DNA from: Cryptomeria japonica
Lineage: Eukaryota > Streptophyta > Pinopsida > Cupressales > Cupressaceae
Reading direction: 5' to 3'
Assembly: GCF_030272615.1 (NCBI RefSeq)
Contig: NC_081406.1
Span: 164,593,521 to 164,657,520, forward strand
Length of the DNA: 64,000 bases
Within the stretch, counting starts at the first letter, position 1. Every line of letters starts with the position of its first letter. The position numbers were made by a program, and so were the translations under genes. Below the pieces are notes generated by a model. That model ran no database searches, was not told the DNA's origin, and saw only the letters and a program-made list of their open reading frames with translations. Positions 27,401 to 37,405 of this stretch are shown here, in pieces.

Positions 27401-30400
27401 AAATACCTTAATGGAGGGAATCCTATCCAAATCTTCAAAGAAACCAACCCTCCTAGAGGGTCCTACCTATGGAATTTTATGTTAGATTGTAGGAGGATTA
27501 TCTCTAATAGAATTACTTGCAACCTGGGGTCCGGGGATAAATCTCTTTTCTGGTCAGATTCATGGGGTGGATATATGGCTACTGATAATATCCATGACTT
27601 TGGTGCTACTCATATCCTTCTTGAATCTCAAAGAGGACCCCTGTTAAACAACTATATCTCCCCTTCAGAGGATGGGGCTGGTTGGCAGTGGATCGAGAAG
27701 GAAGATGAGGATATCCCGACAAGAGATAAACAAAAACTTATGGCAATTCTTAAATCAAGGAACATTGCCTTAGGTCAGAATGAGGACAAGCTCGTCTAGG
27801 ATGGCTCCCTAAGAGGAGAATAGGGTATGAGGGCCCTAGTAGATGTCCTCTTTGTGAGGCAGACGAGGAGGACACCAATCATATCCTCCTTAACTACCCC
27901 TTTTCTCACAAATGTTGGATCTGGTTCACCAACAAACTTGAATAGTCTGCAACCTTCCTCCACACCATCTTTGGAATGCTCAAGGCATGGCCTCTCTTCA
28001 AGCATGGCTATCTCTTTGAAGGTTTATGGATAACTCTTCCTTCTTCCATTATGTGGGAACTATGGAAGGAGAGAAATAGACGTCTCTTTAAGAATGAAAA
28101 ACTAGAGGTTCCCAGAATCATTAACAAGATTGAGTCAGCTATCACTGAGCTCATGAACAACCGACTGCCATCAGGCACATTGAAGAATGCCTCTATCACT
28201 TATTGGGATGAAAAGATGAAAAAACATTGGGAAGGCTTATCCTTTCCTCCCTTTGTATGAGATGGTCCTATTTCAAGTCTTCGATCAAGGGATGCATGCA
28301 GATGGCAGCCCCCAGGCGAAGGCTGGGTGAAGCTAAACTTTGATGGGGCATCCCGTGGCAACCCAGAGCAAGCAGGAATAGGATGTGTTGTTCATAATTG
28401 GGAAGGCAAGGAACTAGCAACCCTTGCCTCTCCAGTTGGCATCAACACCAACAAGTGGGCAAAACTTATGGCCCTAGTGGAGGGTCTGCATTTATGTAGG
28501 AAACTAGGAGTTAAGAAATTGGAAATTGAAGGAGATTCGGCTACAATTGTCAATGCTCTGAGGAAAGGTAGTATGCCTAATTGGAGACTAAATACTTTTC
28601 TGTCAAAATCTCTTGACTTATGCAAAGCTTTTGATAGGTTCACAGTCAATCATATTTATAGGGAGGGCAATAAAAGAGTTGATGAGCTGGCCAACTTGGG
28701 AGTCGGTGGCATCAATCTCCTGTCTGTGCCACCTTAAGGCAACCCCCTCTTTTGTTTTTGGGTCTCAAATCAACAAATTGGATAAGTTCTAAGGAAATGC
28801 CAACTCCTATGATCAAACCCTCCAATTAACTTGGCCAACTTTTAGAGTGAACCTATTTGGTTACTAACTCTCTCTCTTTAGGCTCTGCAGGACCTAGGTG
28901 GGTATACCTACTCACTAGTTATTCTTTCAACTAATACTTTTTATAGAAGATTTAGTGTCTTGGTCTGACTTCTCCCTATCTCAGAATGGCATCAGTTCCT
29001 AGAATGGAGATATAGAAGATGAGTTCAAGATTGTTGTTGTAGAAGCTATTCAATCTTGGTGCTTGAAATTTATATATACACTATTGCGAATTTATCCTAG
29101 AACTCCTTTATATGAGAGTACACATTATCACCAAGTGTTGTGGCTTTTCAACATATAACAGTCAACTAACACTTTTGTTTTGAACATTACTTCGACTAGG
29201 TATTTTCTCCCTTCATCGAAATGTTAGATTCGGTCACTATGGATGTCTCCTCACTGATACCTATCTAATATCCATCAGGTTTTTATGTCGAAGAAACCTT
29301 GGGCTTCGGTGACCTCCTTTATTTTTCCACCAAAATACTTCTTCCATCGATATCACTATGCCCCGTTGATGAATGGATCTATTGTCTCACCAAAGCCTTT
29401 CTTTATCCTCTCTTGTCGTCTTCCACCAATATAGTTATATCATCAAAACAACGCATATCGGATACATGCCTTTTAGCCTCCTCTAAACCTATTTCCTCAT
29501 CAATATATATCTGATGTCCATCGAGTTTCATGTCGAAGAAACCTTGGGCTTCGGTAACTTCCTTTATCCTTCCATCGAAACACTTTTTCTATCAACATCA
29601 CTACACTCCTTCGATGAATGGGTCTATTGTTTCATCGAGGCCATCTTTCTTTTGATGATTTGCTTCCACTATCATCTTTCATCGAAGAGCTTATTAGTAA
29701 TCTTCCTTGATAAAGTTGCATCAGTAAAACCACACATATCAGTAACATGCCTTTTATCCTCCTCGAAACTCATATCCTTATAGATATCTTTTATCGATGT
29801 AGCTTCCTTCTATTTGATCAATATCATTCCTTCGATAAGAATGCTTCTTTCAATAAGTTTCCTTCATGTTGCGCCGATGGTATTATTTCCTCAGAAGCCT
29901 TTTCCCGTCGATGAAAACCGTCTCTTCTTTCTTCGATATCCTCTTTCGGTGGAATCATTGCTTTCGATGAGTCCCTTTTAGAGTTCATCGATGTTCCCTT
30001 TCCTTCGATACCCTTTTTATATCGATGAGACATCGCTGGGTCTCATCGATACTATTTGAATTTTGGATATTTCGATAGAATGCTATTAGACTTGTTCGAT
30101 AACTTATGGGTTATTACGATATTAATGAAAATGATGATTTCTTCCAAAGATAGATGGCTTCTACCTCTTGCATCGATATCACTATGCCCCGTTGATAAAT
30201 GGATCTATTGTCTCACCGAAGCCTTTCTTTATCCTCTCTTGTCGTCTTCCACCAATAATGTTGTATCAGAGAAACAATGCATATCAGAGACATGCCTTTT
30301 AGCCTCCTCGAAACCTATTTCTTCATCGATATCTTTTATTGATCTAACTTCTTTTTGTCTGATCGACCTTATTCTTTCGATGAGAGCGTTTCTTTTGGTG

Positions 30401-33400
30401 AGTCCCTTTGCACCGATGGTATTATCTCCTCAAAGCCCTTCTATATCGATGAGACATCGTTGTGTCTCATCGATAATATTTGAATCCGGATATCTTTATA
30501 GGCGCTATTATACCCACTTGATGACTTGTGGGCTATCATGGTCTTAATGTAATTGATGTTGTCTTCTAACAATAGGGGGCTTTTATGATTTAATTCCACA
30601 GATAAACATTCAAATTTGATGCTCAACAGTGGCTTTGACTGGGGATGGGGGTATGCAATGGATACCTTCAAGAATCTAGACTCTCTGGTTTATATAAGGG
30701 AAAGGAGATTTGAAGAAAATGTGGCTTTTTTACAATGGCAGTGAGACCTAAACTATTGTTAAATTAGTCTTAGTTGCATATGTCAATTTTCCTCTTTCTT
30801 CCTAGTAATCTCCAACATCATATTATTAGATTAAGGGTCGACTTGATAAAATTTTATCTCACTTAAAGCTTTCCCATGATACTCAATTAGGGCCTAGAAG
30901 GCTCTCGAACCATATTCTTTAAGATGGTAGCTCCCCACGATCTCTTTGCAAGAATATTTATGGAATTTGCCTCGTTAATATTTTTATGCTCTTTGATGGG
31001 TAATCACTCTCGCATTATGTTTTTGGAGATTTTTTGAGACTAATATTTTGAGTTGTGTATCCTAACAGGGTGACCATCCAGGGAGGTATGATATATTGTA
31101 TAAGTTGACTTGTTCAGTTTTCCTTTTCCTAACATTCTGGTGAGAGATTTTCTCAAGATTTTGTGCAGCATAGGGAATAGAGTATGCTTAACCCTATGTT
31201 TCAGGAATAGCAAGAATTGTCGCCCACAAATGGCAGCATCACCCCATGAAATGGGAAATCTGCTGCTCAAATTTATACAGAGGATTTCTACATACAATCT
31301 TCTTTATTTTGGACAAGTTCCCTTTGTGATATTGTATCTCCATTTTGTATCACATTCTTAATTTTTTCTGATCCTTTAGGGATTTGGGCTAGATCGGAGG
31401 TTTTCTTCCCTCCATTCTTTCCTACTGGTGCCCACACCGAATGGAGGTGTAAATGTAAATCTATCTATTTTATAAATTAATAAAATTCTTTGGCCTAGAC
31501 CTTTTATCGATCAAAAAAATAAAATATTGTCAATTTACTAGAATTTTACCTAGTTCTTATATTATTTCTTATTGTTGTTATATCCAATCATATAAATAAA
31601 AAAGGGAATAATCAACGATAGTGCCTAGCTCAAGGGATTGAATTTGGGCCTAATTGGTTGTTCTCTAATGAATTTATGGATTAAAGTAATTCATACTTTT
31701 CATGTTTAAGCTAAGGAACTCATTTCCCCTACATTTCACTTAAATATTTGATAATAACTAGAATGTGATCTATTTAATATATTCCTAAGCTTTACAAATC
31801 ATGAAACTAAATAAATTGAACTTCAATAAGTCTAAAAATTGAGTGTACCACCTTATGTTGCATGTAGATTCATTGTTAACATGTGGATTCACCTTCTTCA
31901 ATGTACCTTGAGCTATAAGTTTTTAAATATTTTGTGGTTCCATACAAGATCCTTCTTAGGACCCAATGATGAAATAAGGAAGCTTAGAAGTTAGCATGAG
32001 GTTTAAATAATTGACACAAAAAAATCTAAGTTTTGTTATACAATTTTTTGTCTATTTAAGGTCCAAATGATAAGAAAGATGAATGCATGATAAGAAAGAT
32101 GAATGCATGATAAAAAAATATGAGTTTCAATAGGTTGTTTAGATTCTTACTTAGCCTTATATTCTAAATCACAACTTAAAATATGTCAATATGGTCAAAT
32201 TTAGTAGAAGAGTATATGACTATTCTTATGATGACTAGCATAAATTTTGACTAAAATGAAACTAAATGAATAGAGATGTTGTGCTACAAAATTACTACAC
32301 TTTACTCGGATATAATTCAAAAAATATGGAAACAATCACAAAACAAATAAATATTATTATAATATTTTTAGTCAATGCAACATTTCTCTTACATCTTGGA
32401 ATGTCCATAAAAATCATATTAGAATCATGCAAACCTAATTTCATAAAGTCTAGATCTACCTTTAAGTAAGAAAATTTAATTTTGTATAGGTTTCTCTAGC
32501 AAAAGTGGTTTCTATATAAATGATATGAATGGCAACTTGAATATATTTAATAATTGTACAACTCAATTGTCAAATTTTGGTATTTAGATAATAATTGATA
32601 GTAAAAATATGACACCCTACCTTAACTCAATGTTGTGGGTCATGAAAATATCCATTCCTACATATACCTAGATTATGTTAGTTTTTAATGTTATCCTTTA
32701 TTTATAATAGATAGATAAATATAATGCTATGGCATGCCATTTTTTTCATATCTTCAAATTACTTTATCTCCTTTTATTATTCTATCCTTTAGTCAAATTC
32801 CCCTTAAATTCTTTGCCTATTCATTTTTCAGTAAACAAATAAGGTGCAAACCCATTACCTCAAATATACCAAGAAAGATAGATTCAAAATCTATAAGGGC
32901 ATTACATTGATATTTGCACTCCTCTACTTCACACTATTTAATGCTTGTTGTATTATCTTCATATCATTGGCAACCCTCACATATTTTTTATTAAGGTAAG
33001 AAGGGAAAGGGCCCTGACCCATTGCAGAGAAAGAAAGGAAAGCAGGTTTTTGAAAGGGCCATGTACCCTTAAATAGAGAGCACCCAACCCAATGAAGTAG
33101 AACAAATTCCAAACAAGGGTTTTAAAAGGACCCAAAAACCTTCATGGGTTTTTAAAAGGATCCAAAACCTTCACTTCTAGAAGCTAACTACCTGGAAAGA
33201 CAAAGAAGGGATGGCAAATAAACCTCCCACCCAACCAGGTGTGAAAGAAGGGGTGATTTTCCAAGGTTCCCCTTACCATAAAAAAGGGGTTTGAGTTTGC
33301 TCCATGAACCAACCAATAACAATGAGCCTGAAGCTGCCACCAACGAACCACCAACCTGCCAGTAGAACTCCTCTCCACCTCCATAGAAGAGGATCCGACC

Positions 33401-36232
33401 TCAATAGGAGCCATAGGGAGGAAGATCGACAAAAGGGGAAAAACAAGTAGCCCACCAACCAGTATCCTAGTAGCACCCATTGGGAGAATACCACACTAAG
33501 CAACCTCCAATGTCCTTCTGAAAGCGGATCCCCACCTCAATAAGAAACAAGAAAGAAAGCCAAAAGAAAAAAATATGTCATTCCAAAAATAAAGTAGCCA
33601 ACCAAGACCCCACCACAATAGAAGTGACCTTCACCTCCATAGAAACCATGCTAGAATGAACCCATCAAGAGCATCACAGTGTGAAAGGAAGCCAAACCCC
33701 TAACAAAAGAATACCTTAACCAAAAACCAAGGCTAGAACGAGCCCTTGAAAATTACTAGCATGGCCAATAAGAAAATCATTATCAATAGCACACTGAAAA
33801 ACAAGAGGACAAGGGGAACCAGACATGCTGGAACCGTCCAAACTCCATCCAAAGCCAAAATAGAAATAACCCAAAACAACCGTAGCAAACAGAGAAAAGA
33901 ATAGGAGAATCATAGCCCACAAGGGCAAGGAAGCATCCCATCTGCACCCCCAAAGCAAAGAAAACTGCCAAATAGCAGTCCCCGAAGCTAGCACTTCCGC
34001 TAGCCACAAGGGGAAAAGAATATCATCCACCTTCTTGACATAACCACCAAAACCAAACAGAAAAAAGCCAAGAAAAGTCTTTTTTCCAACAGAGACCTAG
34101 AAGAGAAAACCTCACATGAGATAGGGGAAGACAACCGAAACTCCCAAGCGAGAAGCCAAAGCCTCCATCCATCACCAACAAGGGCGGGGTCAACACCAGA
34201 AACCAGAGAAGTGCCACCACACCCAAACCCCTACATCACAAACCATAAGCCTCCACTTAACACCGAGTACCAACAACAGCCGCAAGGCTTACCCGCAGCT
34301 AAGAGAGCACTAGCAAGGGATGGGAGTAGAGGCAAAAGCCAATGAGAAACTTCAGACAAAGTTAGATCTAGAATGGCCAGAAGAGAGAAAATGAGATCTG
34401 CAACCACAAAACCAAGTCGTCGCCCAAACACATGAAAGCGACCAACACAACAACCATTTCTCCAAAACAAAGACCCCAGATAAGGGCAAACCCAAAATCA
34501 TAAAAGAACACCTCACAAGACTTAGCCCATGGCCACAGTAGAGAGGTTGGACGCAAGAGAAAAGTCTTCGCAAAAATATGCAGCAACCGAGAGCATTTTG
34601 CTGCCAATCCCGAACTAAGCACCCAAAAAGGATTGGGTATCTACCACAGAGGGAAACCGAACCCGGGGCCATCCATCAGGGAGCAACAGGTTTCACCAAC
34701 TCATGGCCATCCTCCTCAACATCGTCCACCTCCCCTACAAAATCTTCCCCTTCAGAAACGCTAACTCCTGAACAGCTCCCGCTCTCACTCATCCTGCTTG
34801 CGTGCAACCCTCACATGTTATTCCTTCTTTCATATCTAGCATTTTTCATTTAGTAACCAATAACGCTTGAGATGGTCTTTTCATTAGCCACAAACCTCAT
34901 AAAATTCAATACACATAATACATAGCATATAGCTCGTTCTACCTTCTTTGTATCTACCAAAGTAAGATGATTTAAATTCTAAATTATATGATTAATGTAC
35001 TTCATGCTAGGCTCATAAAATTATGGCATGTTAACATTAATAGGTATTATTTTATCACACCTTCGAATATCCATCATGTGTGTCTAGATTATATCTATGG
35101 CTTCAATTTGCATGATGTCACTTGGTAACTCAAAGAAAACACTTCAAACATATAATTGAATAGCACATGATCCCTTACCAACTTTAACCAAACTCTATAG
35201 AATAAATTAGATCATGATCTTTGTTCTTTTCACTTTCCATTGTATCAATAGATCACATCACTTTGTCCATTAGGGAGTGCCAAACATAAATATTGACTAT
35301 ATTTTTCAACTTAACTTGAATTTAAAATATCTATTTTATACTATATTAAATCCTATTAAAAATATCACTTAAACAAACATTAAGTCAATTATTTCCATAT
35401 AAATTAAAAATGATACATATAAAAACTAAAAATTAATAAAAAATAATCATACTAAAAATAGACATTCTGTTTTATGCTGAATACCCATCACCTTATTCTA
35501 ATAAAAAAAACCATTACAATATGAAACAACAAACAATAAAATAACAAAAAAAAAAGATCCTACTCTCAATCTTTTATACAACATTCTAAAAATAAACTAC
35601 CCCACATATGTATGAACTATGAAGTGATATCTTCAACCATGAATTTCACAATAGCAGAAAATTATTGATATACGAATCACAGTGACAAAGAAACATAAAC
35701 AACACTATCTACGAACTCACATTGTGGACCTCTGCAGGTGAATCCTCTTTGAAGATATGCTTCATCTCTGCACACAATTCATTTTCAACACAAATGCGTA
35801 CATTTCAGTGACTACTGAGAGAGATTAAATCTTATCTTTACACAGAAGAACTAAAGTTAATTGTCTTCTTATTCCAATATGTTCTATAAAGAAATAAATT
35901 TGAATATAAATGATATTAAAAAGTAAAATAGATTAGAAGCTAACCTTCCATTAGAAAGATTACTGTTAAATGAGTTCTGTATGAAATTCCTGTAGATTTT
36001 AACATCTAAAGTAGTTAACCATTAAATACATAAATTTAACCCTAAATTATTTACTATAAACATTTTATTAACTTATATCAATATAAGAATATAAAATTAT
36101 GTATAAAGTAAAAATAATTAATTGATGTATATGATTGACGAAATATTAAACTTTTGATATGTTTACATTTGTTTTCTCTGTGAAATCCACGAAGCGTTCA
36201 ACTCTCCTGAAAAGTAATTGTATGATAAATCT
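15429..36232 (-). CDS. LRR-malectin receptor-like kinase (LRR-VIII type), 3' part, ten exons
   Basis: Exons in transcript order: 36232-36167, 35767-35721, 18742-18378, 18221-18026, 17716-17525, 17397-17288, 17172-16962, 16779-16542, 16422-16272, 15734-15429. All junctions are GT-AG, phases agree, and the joined frame gives 627 residues without a stop. Visible residues: LRR end (about 1-22), linker (23-40), malectin domain (about 43-222, starting INCGG), membrane segment (about 248-272) followed by a basic stop-transfer run, and a Ser/Thr kinase (about 298-580). The kinase has Gly loop GEGGFG, Lys338, HRD Asp436 and DFG Asp454. The family sits in the plasma membrane and is thought to sense cell-wall ligands. 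The signal peptide and upstream LRR exons are not visible. The intact frame and catalytic residues argue for a working gene. Confidence 0.93.
18901..19054. repeat. foldback repeat near the intron acceptor
   Basis: Arms 18901-18964 and 18990-19054 are inverted copies matching at about four fifths of positions without gaps, around a 25-base spacer. The innermost part (TCATGAAACATGA) is a perfect match. It could be a small miniature inverted-repeat transposon or an RNA hairpin in the pre-mRNA. It starts about 160 bases upstream of the malectin exon on the gene's strand. Confidence 0.7.
20047..20239 (-). pseudogene. Ty3 RNase H fragment
   Basis: The open minus-strand frame reads [20 protein letters not shown] and then [18 protein letters not shown]. 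It matches the RVT_3-type (archaeal-like) RNase H of plant Ty3 elements, with the conserved Glu of AEYEA and Asp of FGDSE. It is the same domain as the one at 49303-49800, but less decayed. Only about 65 residues remain; no other retrotransposon domain is visible next to it. Confidence 0.75.
20625..20824. repeat. 100-bp tandem duplication
   Basis: 20625-20724 is repeated at 20725-20824. I find one difference (ATAACG against ATAACA), so the duplication is recent. Confidence 0.9.
20830..22618. other. no recognisable gene
   Basis: AT-rich intron sequence, T-rich from about 21780 to 22200. The open frame at 21798-22220 is low-complexity hydrophobic sequence. Confidence 0.5.
22619..22635. repeat. 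target-site duplication of the LINE, left
   Basis: AATATTGTCAATTTACT, repeated exactly at 31523-31539. Confidence 0.9.
22684..24710 (+). pseudogene. LINE ORF1, DUF4283-like
   Basis: Frames shift twice across the region. A first part ([20 protein letters not shown]) is followed by a basic Pro/Asn-rich stretch, then [29 protein letters not shown] and [22 protein letters not shown]. The last resembles the DUF4283 RNA-binding region of plant L1 ORF1. An acidic tail follows from about 24000. At least four stops interrupt it. No clear CCHC knuckle was seen. The last codons end in TGA at 24708-24710, overlapping the ORF2 start by four bases (ATGA). Confidence 0.7.
24707..28737 (+). pseudogene. LINE ORF2: endonuclease, reverse transcriptase, zf-RVT, RNase H
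   Basis: The endonuclease (24707-25600) shows [20 protein letters not shown] and KLDRFF, but the usual SDH reads SNH (AGSNHFPL). The reverse transcriptase (26030-27100) has [12 protein letters not shown], with the next codon now a stop, and [13 protein letters not shown]. Its active site reads FIDNTMLF where FADD is usual, so one catalytic Asp is lost. A zf-RVT region ([20 protein letters not shown]) lies near 27850 after a frameshift at about 27800. RNase H (28327-28737) has [13 protein letters not shown] and HIYREGN, but AKLMAL replaces the usual AE-L, so the Glu is lost. Stops lie at about 25828, 26332, 26504, 26551, 26785 and 27799. Confidence 0.9.
30020..30051. repeat. perfect hairpin, copy 1
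   Basis: TATCGATGAGAC and its exact inverse complement GTCTCATCGATA surround an 8-base loop. Confidence 0.85.
30444..30475. repeat. perfect hairpin, copy 2
   Basis: Both 12-base arms are identical to those of the hairpin at 30020-30051. The 8-base loop differs at two positions. Confidence 0.85.
31523..31539. repeat. target-site duplication of the LINE, right
   Basis: Exact copy of 22619-22635, directly after the A-rich tail. Confidence 0.9.
31540..32969. other. no recognisable gene
   Basis: AT-rich intron sequence. A 20-bp unit (TAAGAAAGATGAATGCATGA) is repeated twice in tandem at 32071-32110. Confidence 0.5.
32970..32982. repeat. target-site duplication, left
   Basis: GCAACCCTCACAT, repeated exactly at 34804-34816. 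Confidence 0.85.
32983..34803 (-). mobile_element. retroposed sequence without an identified enzyme
   Basis: A 1.8-kb insertion flanked by an exact 13-bp duplication. On the minus strand it ends in CTTAATAAAAAAT, a poly(A)-like tail, so it moved by target-primed reverse transcription. The 5' end has ATGAGTGAGAGCGGG (start near 34796) opening a short acidic frame of about 38 codons ([19 protein letters not shown]). After that only broken frames rich in Leu, Trp and Phe are seen. Base composition is clearly higher in G+C than the surrounding intron. It could be a LINE 5' part with an internal deletion or a non-autonomous retroposon. I found no host gene match. Confidence 0.75.
34804..34816. repeat. 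target-site duplication, right
   Basis: Exact copy of 32970-32982. Confidence 0.85.
34817..35720. other. intron sequence, nothing recognised
   Basis: AT-rich, ending at the donor site of the 35721-35767 exon. Confidence 0.5.
35721..35767 (-). CDS. linker exon of the receptor kinase
   Basis: The 47-bp exon reads [15 protein letters not shown] and is bounded by GTGCAG and GTGAGT. Its last base joins the first two bases of the exon at 18742 to give Tyr, producing [14 protein letters not shown]. This matches the linker-to-malectin junction of LRR-VIII kinases. The phase match on both sides is the main evidence, because the exon is very short. Confidence 0.85.
36167..36232 (-). CDS. LRR-end exon of the receptor kinase
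   Basis: The 66-bp exon has an AG acceptor (CTGCAG) and a GTAAAC donor. In frame it reads [15 protein letters not shown], a typical last leucine-rich repeat. It starts at codon position three, which is usual for LRR exons, and ends with two bases that join the next exon to make Ile. The preceding exon, expected to carry more repeats, was not found between 36233 and 40400. Confidence 0.85.
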
Positions 36233-36336
36233 CTGCAGGAAACAAAAATATATCAAATACGTTTTAGCGAATGAAAGGAAATTAAATCATAGATGTCAGT
36301 ACATTATTATATTATCTTATATTCTAGTTTTGTATT

Positions 36337-36444
36337 TAAAAACAATAATGTTGATTTATGACAAAATTACAAGAGTAATACTATTGTAATTAAAAACAAT
36401 AATGTTGATTTATGACAAAATTAAAAGAGTAATACTATTGTCTT
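36337..36444. repeat. 54-bp tandem duplication
   Basis: TAAAAACAATAATGTTGATT starts at 36337 and again at 36391. The unit is 54 bp with few changes. Confidence 0.85.
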
Positions 36445-37405
36445 TAAAAATAAGAGAACACAATCTAGTGTCTAATAAGTTTTTATAATAATATGTATTT
36501 TATTGGCAATTTTATTATCATATTGTAATCAATGTAATAATATTGATCCATCTATCTGAACATTAGATAGTTAAATTTTATCATTTATGTGAATGAAAAC
36601 ATATACAAAATCAACAAATAATTACATCAAATTTAATAGAATATAAATATGTAGTAGTTCAATAAACAAAACCAAAGAAAAGAAACAAAATATTAATTTA
36701 AGTACATAATACAACAGATTATTCAACACTTGATTATTACATAGTCCAAAATTAAAAAAATTGTACCTCAAGCAACCTTCTAATTATCTCTCAAACATTT
36801 GAAATTGAAATCCATATAAACTCTTTGAATCAAATTAAAATTAAATTAGATAAGCTACAAGATAAATGCTTGAGTTATGTCTTTAAACTCAATAGTCATT
36901 CATAACTACTATTATAGAAAATGTCATAGCTCGAATTCAATAGAAAGAACTAACTACTATTGATTATCTTTGAGAATAAAAGTGTAGAAATTAAACCCCA
37001 TTTTTGAAGTGGAGTGCATTATAAATAAGTTTAAGGTGGGTCACATATATGAGTTGAAAAATCAATATAGTCATGAGTGATAAAATGAATATCAATAATT
37101 AAAATTTAATTATTTGTATTGAATTATTTCTTAATATCATTATTTTGTAAACATTGTAAGATTTGAATCACTTGTGAGATTTTAATGATATATTGTCCCT
37201 TTAGTCATTTCTCTAATATATTCACGTCTTTGTGTATATTTTATAAAACCTTCATAGAAAATATTGATTATACTTGAATTATTTCCTTCATTTAGTGAAG
37301 GTTAGCATGGAACAAATTATAGTTAAGTGACTTTATTTTTAATTCAACTTATTTTTTTTTATTTTATCATTGATATAATTACTAAATCATTAAATTTGAT
37401 AAACA
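36445..37405. other. nothing recognised
   Basis: AT-rich. I looked here for further LRR exons on the minus strand and found none. Confidence 0.45.

Larger units (their letters stand above)
29281..30565 (+). repeat. degenerate repeat copies in the LINE 3' region
   Basis: GTCGAAGAAACCTTGGGCTT occurs at 29287 and 29532. CATCGATATCACTATGCCCC occurs at 29345 and 30171. CCGATGGTATTAT occurs at about 29874 and 30413. Spacings differ (245, 826 and 539 bp), so the copies have lost or gained segments. Confidence 0.75.
22636..31522 (+). mobile_element. complete L1-like LINE with RNase H, inactivated
   Basis: About 8.9 kb between exact 17-bp target duplications. It has ORF1, then ORF2 with endonuclease, reverse transcriptase, zf-RVT and RNase H, then a 2.8-kb 3' region and an A-rich tail (ATCAAAAAAATAAA at 31510). 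The plus-strand orientation is antisense to the host kinase gene. Long open stretches (373, 332 and 136 codons) show it is younger than other transposons here. Several stops, one frameshift and changed catalytic residues make it dead. Confidence 0.92.
28738..31522 (+). other. long 3' region of the LINE
   Basis: This part has no supported coding frame yet lies within the target duplications. It holds three partial, degenerate copies of a CGATG-rich repeat and two copies of a perfect hairpin. It ends in AATAAAATTC (31482) and an A-rich tail. It may be a genuine long 3' untranslated region or include an older captured sequence. Confidence 0.6.
18743..35720 (-). other. giant intron, about 17 kb, filled with transposons
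   Basis: This is the intron between the linker exon and the malectin exon. It has a GTGAGT donor at 35720 and a pyrimidine-rich acceptor ending TTTGCAG at 18743. The gene's other visible introns are 115-537 bp. Most of its length is accounted for by a LINE (8.9 kb) and a retroposed sequence (1.8 kb), with a foldback repeat, an RNase H relic and a tandem duplication. The LINE lies on the strand opposite to the gene. Confidence 0.85.

Noticed and set aside
29281-30565. CRISPR-like array
   Set aside because: Repeat copies are few, long, unequal in spacing and degenerate, and lie in a LINE of a plant genome.
33184-34470. Several hydrophobic minus-strand frames as membrane protein genes
   Set aside because: They are short, overlapping, broken by stops, and lie within a retroposed sequence with target duplications.
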